Source of the DNA: Mycobacteroides saopaulense
GTDB taxonomy: Bacteria > Actinomycetota > Actinomycetes > Mycobacteriales > Mycobacteriaceae
Assembly (NCBI RefSeq): GCF_001456355.1
Contig: NZ_CP010271.1
Location: 1,612,001-1,676,000 of the forward strand
Length of the DNA: 64,000 nucleotides
Direction of reading: 5' to 3'
In this document: positions 1 through 9,024 of the stretch, piece after piece
Numbering within the stretch: position 1 is the stretch's first letter
Layout of the letters: every line of letters starts with the position of its first letter
The notes under the pieces: model-generated
What the model saw: only the letters and a program-made list of their open reading frames with translations
Databases searched by the model: none
Told to the model about the DNA's origin: nothing
Made by a program: the position numbers and the translations under genes

Positions 1-1680
1 TCCTACGTGTGCCCCGGTGCCGGGCACGCCCCGCACCACGTCTTCAAGGAATGGGCCGACAAGTACGCCGGCACGTTCGACATGGGCTACGAGCTGTACC
101 GCGAAATCGTGCTGGAGAACCAGAAGAAGCTCGGCATCGTCCCATCGGACACCGAATTATCGCCCGTCAACCCGTATCTGGACGTCAAGGGCCCCAACGG
201 TGAGCCCTGGCCGCTGCAAGACACGGTGCGCCCCTGGGACTCGCTCAACGACGAGGAGAAGCGCCTCTTCTCCCGCATGGCCGAGGTGTTCGCCGGCTTC
301 CTGAGCTACACCGACGACCAGATCGGCCGCATCCTGGACTACCTGGAAGAGTCCGGCCAGCTCGACAACACCATCATCGTGGTGATCTCCGATAACGGCG
401 CCAGCGGTGAGGGCGGCCCCAACGGCTCGGTCAACGAGGTCAAGTTCTTCAACGGCTACATCGACACCGTTGAAGAGAGTCTGCGCTTCTACGACAACCT
501 CGGCGGCACCGACACCTACAACCACTATCCCATCGGCTGGGCGATGGCGTTCAACACCCCCTACAAGCTGTACAAGCGCTACGCCTCCCACGAGGGCGGC
601 ATCGCCGACACCGCAATCATCAGCTGGCCCAAGGGAATCGCCGCGCATGGCGAGGTCCGCGACACCTACGTCAACGTCTGCGATATCACCCCGACCATCT
701 ACGACCTGCTGGGCATCACCCCGCCCGCGGCGGTCAAGGGCATCGCCCAGAAGCCGCTCGACGGCATCAGTTTCACCGCGGCACTGAAAGATCCGAAAGC
801 GGACACCGGCAAGGACACCCAGTTCTACACGATGCTGGGCACCCGCGGCATCTGGCACAACGGCTGGTTCGCCAACACCGTGCACGCCGCGACCCCCTCG
901 GGCTGGTCGCACTTCGACAAGGACCGCTGGGAGCTGTTCCACATCGAGTCCGACCGCAGTCAATGCCACGACCTCGCCAACGAGCATCCGGAGAAGCTCG
1001 AAGAGCTCAAACAACTCTGGTTCGCCGAGGCCGACAAATACAACGGCCTGCCCCTGGCCGATCTGAACCTCCTGGAAACCATGACCCGGTGGCGGCCCTA
1101 CCTGGCGGGGGAGCGCACCTCGTTCACGTACTACCCGAACAGCGCCGAGGTGGGCCTCGGCGCCATGGTAGAGATTCGGGGACAGTCGTTTTCGATCCTC
1201 GCCGAGGTCAGCACCGACACCGGAGCCGAGGGCGTCATCTTCAAACAGGGTGGCGCGCACGGCGGGCACGTGCTGTTCATCCAGGACGGCAAGCTGCACT
1301 ACATCTACAACTTCATGGGGGAGAAGGAGCAGAAGGTCTGCTCCGAGGCTGCGGTGCCGTTGGGTGCGCACGTGCTCGGGGCGCGCTTCGTCAAAACCGG
1401 CACCGCCCCGGGCAGCCACACCCCGGTCGGCGATGTCACCCTCTTCGTCGACGAAGACGCCGTCGGCTCACTGGGCGGCGTGCGGATCCATCCCGGCACA
1501 TTCGGTCTGGCCGGCGCCGGCCTGTCCGTCGGACGCAACAGCGGCTCGGCGGTCTCCTCGCAGTACAAGGCGCCGTACGCCTTCACCGGCGGCACCATCG
1601 CGCAGGTGGTCGTCGACATCTCCGGGGAGCCCTACGAAGACCTGGAGAAGAAGCTGGCGATCGCCTTCGCGAAGGATTAG
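1..1680 (+). CDS. Arylsulfatase, C-terminal part (cut by window start)
   Basis: The frame is open from base 1, so the N-terminus, including the catalytic Cys/Ser that becomes formylglycine (CxPxR motif), lies outside the window. What remains shows the type I sulfatase core: the metal-ligand segment SDNGAS, the SHEGG segment late in the catalytic domain, and the TYNHYPIGWAMA stretch typical of large arylsulfatases. About 200 C-terminal residues form a concanavalin/jelly-roll-like appendage. Family role: hydrolysis of sulfate esters with Ca2+. The size fits large arylsulfatases such as mycobacterial AtsD, but the exact paralogue cannot be fixed without the N-terminus. It converges with the next gene and the stops overlap. 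Confidence 0.88.
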   Translation, partial: SYVCPGAGHAPHHVFKEWADKYAGTFDMGYELYREIVLENQKKLGIVPSDTELSPVNPYLDVKGPNGEPWPLQDTVRPWDSLNDEEKRLFSRMAEVFAGFLSYTDDQIGRILDYLEESGQLDNTIIVVISDNGASGEGGPNGSVNEVKFFNGYIDTVEESLRFYDNLGGTDTYNHYPIGWAMAFNTPYKLYKRYASHEGGIADTAIISWPKGIAAHGEVRDTYVNVCDITPTIYDLLGITPPAAVKGIAQKPLDGISFTAALKDPKADTGKDTQFYTMLGTRGIWHNGWFANTVHAATPSGWSHFDKDRWELFHIESDRSQCHDLANEHPEKLEELKQLWFAEADKYNGLPLADLNLLETMTRWRPYLAGERTSFTYYPNSAEVGLGAMVEIRGQSFSILAEVSTDTGAEGVIFKQGGAHGGHVLFIQDGKLHYIYNFMGEKEQKVCSEAAVPLGAHVLGARFVKTGTAPGSHTPVGDVTLFVDEDAVGSLGGVRIHPGTFGLAGAGLSVGRNSGSAVSSQYKAPYAFTGGTIAQVVVDISGEPYEDLEKKLAIAFAKD

Positions 1681-1943
1681 GCGGGCCAGTCGGTGAGCTG
1701 TTCCCACTCGCCGAACGGCGGCTTGTGCTCGGCCTTGATCACGATCTGCCCGGTGACCGCCGACCCGGGGTGGTACTCGTCGATCGCGAAACCCCCCTGC
1801 CGGTTCTCCGGCGTCGCGCCGTCCCAGATGTAGATGGGGCCGGGCTCGGCATCGACTTCGGCCACCTCGGTACCGCACTCGGCGACGGGCTCGTCGCGCC
1901 CCACCCCGGTGTGCTTGCCGTCGGTACGTCGCCAGATGCTCAC
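1677..1943 (-). CDS. Small hypothetical protein
   Basis: An 88-residue protein from a GTG start (VSIWRRTDGKH). The frame stays open further upstream, but that extension is low-complexity Ser/Arg and unlikely to be translated. The body is acidic and well ordered (IYIWDGATPENRQGG, GQIVIKAEHKPPFGEW) with no signal peptide or membrane segment. Its stop overlaps the arylsulfatase stop, so the genes converge. I do not recognise the family and assign no function. Codon choice looks native (third-position G/C), which supports it as a real gene. Confidence 0.6.
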   Translation of the reverse strand: MSIWRRTDGKHTGVGRDEPVAECGTEVAEVDAEPGPIYIWDGATPENRQGGFAIDEYHPGSAVTGQIVIKAEHKPPFGEWEQLTDWPA

Positions 1944-2067
1944 GATCCGGATGCTACGCGCTGGCGCGCGCGCTGGGCAGCCACAACTTGACGATGTGGT
2001 GAACTCCAAGAACGAGTAGGCGTCTACGTAGGCCACCGCGCCCGCGCTGTGTCACCGTGGAGTGGTG

Positions 2068-2838
2068 ATGAAAAGGTTTGGTGCGTTGGTGGTTGCGGCC
2101 GCCCTGCTGCTCGTGACGGCCCCGTTGGCCGCCGCCTGGGGCCCGCAGGGGCACAACATCGTGGGGGCGGTCGCCGATGCGAAGCTCACCCCCGCGGCCC
2201 GCGCGGAGGTTTCCCGCCTGCTGGCCGGCCAGGCCAACCCAACGCTGGCCGGGGTGGCCAACTGGGCCGACCAGGTGCGCCCCAGCCGACCCGAGACCGC
2301 GCCCTGGCATTACGCCGACATCGCCGAGAACAATTGCCAATACGTGCCCGCCATCAATGGCGACAATGGCAATAACGTCATCGAGGCCATTCGTACCCAG
2401 AGCGCGATCCTGGGCGACAGATCCAAATCGGATGCCGAACGTCAAGAGGCCCTCAAGTTCGTTGTGCATTTCGTCGGCGATATCCACCAGCCGATGCACG
2501 ACGGGTACGCGCGCGACCGCGGCGGAAATGACATACCACTCACCTATAACGGCCGGTCGACCAATCTGCATTCGGTGTGGGACAGCGGACTGCTGAACAC
2601 CCGTGGATTGAACGACGCCCAATACACCCAGGTAATCCAGGGCCTGCCCGCACCGGAGCTGGGCAGTACCGATCCCGTCGACTGGGCGCAGGCCACCTGC
2701 CAGATCGCCGTGGGCGCTTACCCCAACACCTCGACCATCGGTGCCGATTACACCAACCAATACCGGCCCATTGCCGAGGCGCAATTACGCCTCGGTGGAG
2801 AACGCTTGGCGCGCTTGATCAACGAGACGCTGACCTGA
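2068..2838 (+). CDS. Secreted S1/P1-type nuclease
   Basis: A 256-residue zinc-dependent single-strand nuclease / phospholipase C superfamily member. A signal peptide ends at about residue 23, so cleavage would expose Trp24. Family knowledge says this N-terminal Trp ligates zinc through its backbone. Further family motifs are WADQVR, WHYADI, HFVGDIHQPMH and NLHSVWDS, supplying the His/Asp ligands of the trinuclear zinc site. The ATG at 2068 follows a GGAG with good spacing; two in-frame GTGs lie just upstream. It probably degrades RNA/ssDNA outside the cytoplasm. No operon partner: the next gene begins 144 bp later. Confidence 0.9.
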   Translation: MKRFGALVVAAALLLVTAPLAAAWGPQGHNIVGAVADAKLTPAARAEVSRLLAGQANPTLAGVANWADQVRPSRPETAPWHYADIAENNCQYVPAINGDNGNNVIEAIRTQSAILGDRSKSDAERQEALKFVVHFVGDIHQPMHDGYARDRGGNDIPLTYNGRSTNLHSVWDSGLLNTRGLNDAQYTQVIQGLPAPELGSTDPVDWAQATCQIAVGAYPNTSTIGADYTNQYRPIAEAQLRLGGERLARLINETLT

Positions 2839-2982
2839 CCGTTCGTATCACCACGAATCTCATTTGGCTCCCAACAATCACTGTGCCTTACGATGCCTGA
2901 TTGTGGTTTAGCGCGTATGCCACATTGGGTAGTCGATTGATCGCTACTCGATCGGTTGATGTTCGCTTGGTGAGGGCGGTAG

Positions 2983-4074
2983 GTGGGTATCACATATTCG
3001 GGTCAGGTTGACGCCGGATCGGAATCGAATCGCCGCAGTAAAGGCGCACGGGTTTACCGGAACAACAACGATATTCTGGAACGGGTGGGGTTGCGGCGTC
3101 CCGCGGCACTGGCGAACGCGGTCTTCATCTCCGCCGTCGGGGCGGCGGCAATCTTGCTGGCCTCCACCGGATTATCGAAGGTGCCGCTGCTGTGCATCGG
3201 CTTGTCGATCCCGGCGTTCTTCTGGGGAATTCGGTATTCACGGCCCAGGCCGGTGACGTACGCGGAGTCGATCGTGTACGTCCTCTACTGCGATGTGGCG
3301 ATTCTGACCGGTATCTGCGTGGTGACCACGACGGGTGTCGCGTTCGTGAAGCTGGCGTGGCTGCTGGCGGTCAACGCCTATGTATCCCTGGTGCACGGCC
3401 GGGCGGCGGTCGGCATGCAGTCGTTGGTGACCGCGGCCGGGACGGTTCTGGCCGTAGCGGGAGCGATATCTCGCGACGAATACTCCACGGCCGCGCTCAC
3501 CGCCGCGGTGGTCACCATGCTGTTGGCGAATCTGTTTGCCGGATGGGTCATTTACCTGGGTAAGGCGCAGTTCAGCGAGCACGCCGACGGGCGTGACCGA
3601 CTGGCGCGCCACGACGAGCTGACCGGCCTGCTGAACCGGCGCGGCCTGCAAGAGGCGTATGAGGCCAAGGCAGGTGAACCGGGCGCTCACGTGGTGGTCG
3701 TGGTCGTCGACCTGAACTTGTTCAAACAGATCAACGACACCTTTGGCCATCACATCGGCGATCAGGTGCTGCAACGGACAGCTCACCGGCTGCGCTCGGT
3801 GGCCGGGCCGGACGCCTTGTTGGTCCGCCTCGGCGGCGACGAATTCGGGATCGTCGCGGTCACCGACTCGCCACGAGACCTCGACTATCAAAGCGCCGTG
3901 CACGCGGCGCTGAACGGTGCCGGTGACGACGTGCCGGTAAGCGCCAGTGTCGGCGTCGCCACGGCGGTGCTGCCCGAGTCGGATCAGACGACGATCCACA
4001 CCCTGGGGCCCATCGTCGCCCACCTACTGGTGGAAGCCGACGCCGCGATGTACGGCGCAAAGAAAGCGGTCTAG
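2983..4074 (+). CDS. Membrane-anchored diguanylate cyclase (GGDEF)
   Basis: A 363-residue protein from a GTG start. Residues about 30-190 contain some five or six hydrophobic segments, then comes a GGDEF domain (DELTGLLNRRG at its start, GGDEF at residues 284-288, ending DAAMYGAKKAV). The intact motif predicts c-di-GMP synthesis from two GTP, with an N-terminal membrane sensor of unknown ligand. The RxxD product-inhibition site normally found nine residues before the motif is not present (GPDA there). It has the same architecture as the protein at 27949-29013. Confidence 0.88.
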   Translation: MGITYSGQVDAGSESNRRSKGARVYRNNNDILERVGLRRPAALANAVFISAVGAAAILLASTGLSKVPLLCIGLSIPAFFWGIRYSRPRPVTYAESIVYVLYCDVAILTGICVVTTTGVAFVKLAWLLAVNAYVSLVHGRAAVGMQSLVTAAGTVLAVAGAISRDEYSTAALTAAVVTMLLANLFAGWVIYLGKAQFSEHADGRDRLARHDELTGLLNRRGLQEAYEAKAGEPGAHVVVVVVDLNLFKQINDTFGHHIGDQVLQRTAHRLRSVAGPDALLVRLGGDEFGIVAVTDSPRDLDYQSAVHAALNGAGDDVPVSASVGVATAVLPESDQTTIHTLGPIVAHLLVEADAAMYGAKKAV

Positions 4075-4081
4075 GAGCGAG

Positions 4082-4906
4082 TTACCAGACGCGCACGTAG
4101 TCGACGAGCATCTCCGCCGGGTACGAACCACCCGCCGGATCGCCACCACCGGAGCCCGCGACCGCCAGGTTCAGCATCGGCTGCAGGGTGTAGCCCGGAT
4201 CGTTAAACGGCCAATCGTCAAGGGAATTCGCGTCGACCGTCAGGTACGGCTCCATGCCGTCGTGGTAGTCCATCCAGAAGTACAGCCCGGCATCGGTCCA
4301 CGTGCAGCGCCAGGTGTGCCAGTTGTTGTCCACCGGCATCGGCAGCGTCTCGAACGAGGTGCCGTCCAGCCGTGCGTGAATCGTGGTGCCCGAGGGCCAA
4401 TCCCGGTTGCCGTACCACTCCACCAGGTCGATCTCGCCGCCGCGCTCGGGGTTGTCGTTCAGTAGCCACCACGCCGGCCATGCGCCGTCGGTGAGGCAGT
4501 TGAACTTGATGCGCGCCTCGAAGGTGTGGCCGATGCTGCCGCGGAAGGTGCCGTGCAGCTTGCCGCTGAAGTACTTGCTGCCTTCCTTGGTCGCGCGGAT
4601 CACCAGGTTGGAGTTTCCGTCGAGGAAGATGTTGGTGCGGCTGTCGCGGTACTCGCCCATGTTCTCGGGGCGATCCCAGAACACGGGGTTCTTGATCCGC
4701 TCGCGGAACTTCGCGGCCACCCACTTGGAGCCGTCGGGGGCCGAACCGGCCGGGCCGTCGAACTCGTCACGGAAAACGAAGCCGGCAGTCTGGGCATCCG
4801 GTGGCGCCGCGGGCTGACGTCCCGGGTCGGCCTGAGCCGTCGGGAGGGGCAATGCGGCTGCGGCCATGCCGAAGCCCATGGTCAGTATCAATTTACGGCG
4901 ATCCAT
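4082..4906 (-). CDS. Secreted glycoside hydrolase family 16 (beta-glucanase-like)
   Basis: A 274-residue protein with a twin-arginine-like start (MDRRKLILTMGFGMAAAALP) and an Ala-rich signal region to about residue 27. The GH16 active-site signature EIDLVE is at residues 158-163, supplying nucleophile and acid/base glutamates. Aromatic surroundings (WPAWWLLND, NNWHTWRCTWTD, LQPMLNLAVAG) are typical of the jelly-roll. Predicted role: endo-hydrolysis of beta-1,3/1,4-glucan-like polysaccharide outside the cell; the natural substrate is unknown. The ATG at 4906 was chosen because the Tat-like motif follows directly. A 7-bp hairpin spans its start region. Confidence 0.88.
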   Translation of the reverse strand: MDRRKLILTMGFGMAAAALPLPTAQADPGRQPAAPPDAQTAGFVFRDEFDGPAGSAPDGSKWVAAKFRERIKNPVFWDRPENMGEYRDSRTNIFLDGNSNLVIRATKEGSKYFSGKLHGTFRGSIGHTFEARIKFNCLTDGAWPAWWLLNDNPERGGEIDLVEWYGNRDWPSGTTIHARLDGTSFETLPMPVDNNWHTWRCTWTDAGLYFWMDYHDGMEPYLTVDANSLDDWPFNDPGYTLQPMLNLAVAGSGGGDPAGGSYPAEMLVDYVRVW

Positions 4907-4922
4907 TTCGGGCACCCCGAAA
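4906..4922 (-). promoter_or_regulatory. Hairpin over the GH16 ribosome-binding region
   Basis: TTTCGGG and CCCGAAA form a perfect 7-bp inverted repeat with a three-base loop ending at the GH16 start codon. In the transcript it would pair the G-run that serves as the only plausible Shine-Dalgarno sequence. This could limit translation or simply be chance. Seen in sequence; regulatory role is inference. Confidence 0.35.
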
Positions 4923-4972
4923 CGATAATGGTTGTACCTAGGCAATGGACGCAGCCCCGGCCATTTTGGCTG

Positions 4973-5503
4973 CTAGTGGCGCGGAAGCATTCTGCTGAGC
5001 AAGCGGTCCCGCAACCCGATGGTGTGGAACAGCACCGCGCTGACATGGGCAACTATGCAGGCGAGCAACGCATAGGCCACCCACGCGTGCGCCTCGCGCA
5101 GCACGCCGTACCACCCGATGCTGGTCGGCACGATCGACGGAAAACGCAGTCCGGCGATCTCCACGGGCACCCCGGACGCCGACACCAGAGCCCATCCGAT
5201 CACCGGCTGCGCCAGGAACAACGCGTACATCGCGAGCTCGGAACCGGCGGCGATGAATCGCTCCGGCCCGGCCAACGAGATCGGCGGCGGCTTGTGCCAG
5301 ATGCGGTTCCCCAGGCGCAGCACCGCGAGCACCAACACCAGCACGCCGACGGCCTTATGCCAGGCCAGCACCATCGGATAGTCACCGAGCGATCCGACCA
5401 GCAGCGCGCCCAACACCAGCATCGAGATGATCGCGACCGCCATCAGCCAATGCAGGAGCTGCGCCGCCAACCCAAAACGTTCGTCATCGCTGGATTCCGT
5501 CAT
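4973..5503 (-). CDS. Cytochrome b561 family membrane protein
   Basis: A 176-residue protein with four hydrophobic helices. His residues sit where prokaryotic b561 proteins hold two b hemes: LLHWLMA in helix 1, WHKAVG in helix 2, and EAHAWVAY and IVAHVSAVLFH in helices 3-4. Its start overlaps the stop of the catalase-related peroxidase by ATGA, so the two are translationally coupled. Family and context suggest it passes quinol-derived electrons to the exported peroxidase, a pairing seen in other bacteria. Confidence 0.88.
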   Translation of the reverse strand: MTESSDDERFGLAAQLLHWLMAVAIISMLVLGALLVGSLGDYPMVLAWHKAVGVLVLVLAVLRLGNRIWHKPPPISLAGPERFIAAGSELAMYALFLAQPVIGWALVSASGVPVEIAGLRFPSIVPTSIGWYGVLREAHAWVAYALLACIVAHVSAVLFHTIGLRDRLLSRMLPRH

Positions 5504-6537
5504 CGCATGTCCTGCCCGAACTGTTCGACCGGAGCGGGAGTCTCCCGCGCACGCCGCCGATACGACTCCGCGTACACCGCCGCTCGGGCCGCCAGGATCG
5601 GATCATCGGAGAGCTCAATTCCCTTGGGCAACACCGTCGGATCGAAGTTGGTATCCCGGATGTGTTCTTGCTCTTGGGGAATCGCGTGGCCGAGTATCAG
5701 CGTGCCGACGTCGATCTGCTCACGATCGGGCGGCCACGGCAGTGTCGGGTCATGCGTGGGATCCACACCCGGCATCCCGACCTGCAGCAGCAGCCGGTAG
5801 CGCAGCTCACCGCGACGCATCCGCTGGGCCAGGGCCTCGAACATCCAGTTGGGTCCGTTCTTGACCGGGGCGCCGGCTGCGTTCCCGTCGGGGATCACCC
5901 GCCACCGCACCGGCGTCCGAGCGCCGTCTTTGTTGACGAAGATGAAGGTGTTGAGGCTGGAGTAGCTCGCCTCGGCGAACGACGCCGCCTTGGGCGCGGC
6001 CTCGATGAGCTTCTGTGCGGCGGCGGCCGGCGGGTTGTCGCGCATGAACGCGCTCACGCGGTCCTTGTCGCCCGAGGTTCGTGCCGCAAGCAGCCCATAG
6101 AACATCTCGGGCGTCGGGGCCATGAACACCGGCGCGGCGGCCATCGCGGTACGCCACTGCTCCCCGCCGGGAAGCGAGAAGTCAAGAGCCAGTGCCTGTC
6201 CGGAGCCGGTGTCGGGCTGATGCGGGTTCTGGCCGCCCACAGAGAACCGTCCGGCGACCGGATACACGCCCTTGGTGAACACCGACGCCGACGACACCTG
6301 CGCTCCGGCGCCGTTGCTTTCGAAACGACCGGACACGGCAAGGGCTTTGGCGTGGTTGCGCCGGTACCCCACGAACGTGCCGCCGGTCTTCTCGAACAGG
6401 TCGATGAAGGAACGTCCGGTCAACCGCGAACCGGCCCGACCTTCCAGTGCCAGGAAGCCACCCAGCCCCGTCACGGTGACGGCTCCGGCAGCGACCAGAC
6501 CCACAAACATGCGGCGATCGAGCTTCTGTGCGACCAC
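5500..6537 (-). CDS. Exported catalase-related heme peroxidase
   Basis: A 345-residue small catalase-fold protein. The GTG start gives an N-terminus with a twin-arginine DRRMFVG followed by a hydrophobic stretch, implying Tat export or anchoring. The distal heme segment RRNHAKALAVSGRFE holds the catalytic His. The C-terminal SDDPILAARAAVYAESYRRR carries the proximal Tyr context. It is shorter than true catalases and matches catalase-related peroxidases, which use organic peroxides or H2O2 with a reductant. First gene of a two-gene operon with the b561 protein, divergent from the dipeptidase gene. Longer upstream starts would spoil the Tat signal. Confidence 0.88.
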   Translation of the reverse strand: MVAQKLDRRMFVGLVAAGAVTVTGLGGFLALEGRAGSRLTGRSFIDLFEKTGGTFVGYRRNHAKALAVSGRFESNGAGAQVSSASVFTKGVYPVAGRFSVGGQNPHQPDTGSGQALALDFSLPGGEQWRTAMAAAPVFMAPTPEMFYGLLAARTSGDKDRVSAFMRDNPPAAAAQKLIEAAPKAASFAEASYSSLNTFIFVNKDGARTPVRWRVIPDGNAAGAPVKNGPNWMFEALAQRMRRGELRYRLLLQVGMPGVDPTHDPTLPWPPDREQIDVGTLILGHAIPQEQEHIRDTNFDPTVLPKGIELSDDPILAARAAVYAESYRRRARETPAPVEQFGQDMR

Positions 6538-6588
6538 GATTTGAGGGTAATACGCCGAATCTGAAGGTCTAATGAAGACAATGAAGAG

Positions 6589-7245
6589 ATGATGAAGCGT
6601 CTCGTCCTTGTTGCCGTGGGTCTTGGGTGTGTGCTCAGCCAGGTCGCGCCCGCCCATGCGGACCCCGATATCCCGCCGGTCAGCGAGGCCGCCCGCGCCG
6701 CCGGACTACTCGATGTGCGCTCTGTGGTCCCCGACGCCGTCATCGACCTGCGCTACGCCACCACCAACAACTTCACCGGTGTGCAGCTGTATCCGGCCGA
6801 TGCCCGCTGCCTGGTGCACGAGTCGATGGCTCCCGGCCTCAAGACCGCCGCCGACAAGCTGCGCACCAACGGCGAACGGCTGGTCTTCTGGGACTGTTAC
6901 CGCCCGCATGAGGTGCAGGTCCGCATGTTCCAGGTGGTGCCCAACCCCAACTGGGTCGCCAAGCCCAGCCAGTACGCCCGCAGCCACGAGGCCGGACGTT
7001 CGGTGGACGTCACCCTGGCCAACGCTCGGGGCCTGGTTGACATGGGCACTGGATTCGACGATTTCTCGCCGCGCTCGCTGGCCTACGCCACCGACGGGGT
7101 GAGCCCCGATCAGCAGGCCAACCGTGCCCGTCTGCGCAGCGCCATGCAGGCCGGTGGGCTGCAGGTGTATTCGGGGGAGTGGTGGCACTTCGACGGTCCC
7201 GGAGCGGGCGAGGGACGCCCGTTCCTGAATGCTCCCGTCAACTGA
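6589..7245 (+). CDS. Secreted VanX-like D-Ala-D-Ala dipeptidase (peptidase M15D)
   Basis: A 218-residue protein with a clear signal peptide (cleavage after AHA, about residue 24). Zinc-peptidase motifs are present: His133 in SHEAGRSVD with Asp140, and EWWH with Glu197 and His200. The preceding WDCYRPHEVQ supplies the Arg that binds substrate in VanX-type enzymes. Predicted to cleave D-Ala-D-Ala in the cell wall space, feeding D-Ala recovery. The usual Ala in HxxGxAxD is Ser here. Not linked to van genes, so no glycopeptide resistance is implied. Confidence 0.88.
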   Translation: MMKRLVLVAVGLGCVLSQVAPAHADPDIPPVSEAARAAGLLDVRSVVPDAVIDLRYATTNNFTGVQLYPADARCLVHESMAPGLKTAADKLRTNGERLVFWDCYRPHEVQVRMFQVVPNPNWVAKPSQYARSHEAGRSVDVTLANARGLVDMGTGFDDFSPRSLAYATDGVSPDQQANRARLRSAMQAGGLQVYSGEWWHFDGPGAGEGRPFLNAPVN

Positions 7246-7330
7246 AATCGAGTAGTCCAGTACCCGGTGCGATGGCGCCCTACCGGAGTAATTTCCCTTT
7301 CGGGTCCACACGGTCCGCTGGGAGGTTGCC

Positions 7331-8038
7331 ATGCCTGCATCACCGATCCCGCTCGCGATGCTCGCCGCGGTTCTTCTGGTTGCCTGCGGCGGTACCGGTG
7401 AGACGGTCACCCGCACCGTGACGCAGACCGTCACCGATCAGACGACGATCACCCACCAGGACGGTGGTTCCCACGGAAACGCCGGCGGCAGCGAGTCCAC
7501 CCCCGGTAGGACGCCCAAGGACGACGGGCTGGCGTGGGTGCCCTATGGGCCCAAGGACCCCGCGTTCCCGACACCGGGCTGGGACGTCTACGTCTACTTC
7601 CTCAAACACGACTGCGACAGCCTCAAGAACGTCCAGAATCCCACGGGCAATCTCTACGAGGCGGCGGTCGGCGTATGCCGTGCCGCGGTGAACGGTGAAG
7701 CGAGCCAATGGGATGCCGCGGCCAAGGCCTTCGCCGCGCGCGGTGCGGGAATCGAGATCGGCCCGGCGCAATGTGTCGACGACACCATTGCCGCCATGGT
7801 CACCACACTGCTGGCTTGGCACGACGAGAACCCGGGACGCCGGCCCGAATTGACGTTCCCGCAGACCGACGGCCGCACTGCCTGCTCGAAAGACAACAAC
7901 AGCTTCGTGCCGCCGGATGAGAACGGCGACACCACTTCCTCCCCAACCAGTTCCACCACATCGAGCACCACCACATCCAGCACGACGTCGTCGACCACCA
8001 CGTCGAGCACGACAACCACCGCACCGTCGGGGCGCTGA
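7331..8038 (+). CDS. Hypothetical lipoprotein with Ser/Thr-rich tail
   Basis: A 235-residue protein. The N-terminus has a lipobox (LLVAC, Cys19), followed by a Thr-rich linker (TVTRTVTQTVTDQTT) and a compact domain of about 130 residues with four cysteines, possibly disulfide-bonded. The last 35 residues are almost only Ser and Thr, a low-complexity tail likely to be extended and perhaps glycosylated. A GGGAGG precedes the ATG. The domain is not recognised. Membrane-anchored on the outer face of the cytoplasmic membrane. Confidence 0.75.
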   Translation: MPASPIPLAMLAAVLLVACGGTGETVTRTVTQTVTDQTTITHQDGGSHGNAGGSESTPGRTPKDDGLAWVPYGPKDPAFPTPGWDVYVYFLKHDCDSLKNVQNPTGNLYEAAVGVCRAAVNGEASQWDAAAKAFAARGAGIEIGPAQCVDDTIAAMVTTLLAWHDENPGRRPELTFPQTDGRTACSKDNNSFVPPDENGDTTSSPTSSTTSSTTTSSTTSSTTTSSTTTTAPSGR

Positions 8039-8039
8039 C

Positions 8040-8987
8040 TCAGTGCGAGAACTGCCAGTGCACCGAATCGTCCTCGTCCAGCACGATGATGCTGCCCTTC
8101 TGGATGGTCCACCCTTCGGTCATCAGGAACAGCCGACCCCCGGACTCGGCCAGCAGCCGTAAACCCGTGGTGCGGTACAGCGTTTTGGGTCCGGTGGTGA
8201 TCTGCTCGGTGCGCACCACCGGGGAGTCGATGCCTAACGGGCTCTCGCTCACGGCTGTCGCCCGGGGCAGCGACGACACCGAGTCCTCATAGCGCTGCGC
8301 GTACCCCCGCCCGACGATATCGGCATACCCCTGCACGGCCCAGAACATCGCTGCCGCAATCACAATGCCGATGAGCACCGCCTCCAGCACGTCCTGAGGG
8401 CGGGCGATGGCATGGTGCGGCCGCGTGCGTTCCTGCCCCTGACGGCGCAGATGCCTGCCGTACACCGCCAGCGCCGTGCCGATCGCAATCATGAGCGGCC
8501 ACACCACTGTTCCGGGTTCCCACTCTCGCGTCAGCTCGGGCATCACCACACCGAGGATGGCGATGGCCAGGCCGCCGAACGTCGTGATCGTGCAGACCGC
8601 CCGGATCGCGCCGGTCATGCCGTCGCGCGCGATCTTCTCGGACAACGCGCGATGCGCTGCCAGCCAGGCGATTCCGATGACGGCTGTCGCCAGGATCGGC
8701 AGATACAGCGTGCTGATGCTGCGCAGCACGTAGTCCTGGGTGGTGAAGCGGAACAGGCTCACCTCGATGCCCATCCACTGTGACTGCGCATCGCTACGTG
8801 CCCAGCCGAAGTACAACAGCAGCGCGGTGATCATCGTCAACGGTGTTCCGACCGTGGTGATTACGGCGATGACGGGGCGAAGGATCGACACCGGATCCGG
8901 CGGATCCTCGGCGGACGGACCGTCGGCCTTTCCCGGCGCATCGGCGGGCTGACGCGCTGTCTCCTCCGACGCTGCTTCGGCCGGCAT
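8040..8987 (-). CDS. Hypothetical multi-pass membrane protein
   Basis: A 315-residue protein with an acidic, Pro/Ala-rich cytoplasmic N-terminus (to about residue 35) and five hydrophobic helices to about residue 215. The C-terminal 90 residues are soluble and probably extracytoplasmic ([22 protein letters not shown] and on). It ends two bases after the convergent lipoprotein gene. The family is not recognised beyond resemblance to conserved actinobacterial membrane proteins. It does not share an operon with the ABC-F gene, which is divergent. Confidence 0.7.
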   Translation of the reverse strand: MPAEAASEETARQPADAPGKADGPSAEDPPDPVSILRPVIAVITTVGTPLTMITALLLYFGWARSDAQSQWMGIEVSLFRFTTQDYVLRSISTLYLPILATAVIGIAWLAAHRALSEKIARDGMTGAIRAVCTITTFGGLAIAILGVVMPELTREWEPGTVVWPLMIAIGTALAVYGRHLRRQGQERTRPHHAIARPQDVLEAVLIGIVIAAAMFWAVQGYADIVGRGYAQRYEDSVSSLPRATAVSESPLGIDSPVVRTEQITTGPKTLYRTTGLRLLAESGGRLFLMTEGWTIQKGSIIVLDEDDSVHWQFSH

Positions 8988-9024
8988 GGCAGCATGCTAC
9001 GCGCGACGGCCCTGACCTGGGAGG

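Noticed and set aside
157..1419. Long open frame (420 codons) antisense to the arylsulfatase gene
   Set aside because: It mirrors the high-GC third positions of the real gene; composition is Val/Gly/Asp/Arg-rich without domains.
2842..2904. Weak hairpins after the S1/P1 nuclease gene as terminators
   Set aside because: Stems of 5-7 bp with no U-tract, one with a 17-base loop; below what I can support.
6589..7245. VanX-like dipeptidase as part of a vancomycin resistance cluster
   Set aside because: No VanH, VanA-type ligase or VanRS genes adjoin, and the enzyme is exported, unlike VanX.
7918..8035. Possible CRISPR or microsatellite in the lipoprotein gene end
   Set aside because: The repetition is of Ser/Thr codons in an open frame, no spacers; a low-complexity protein tail.
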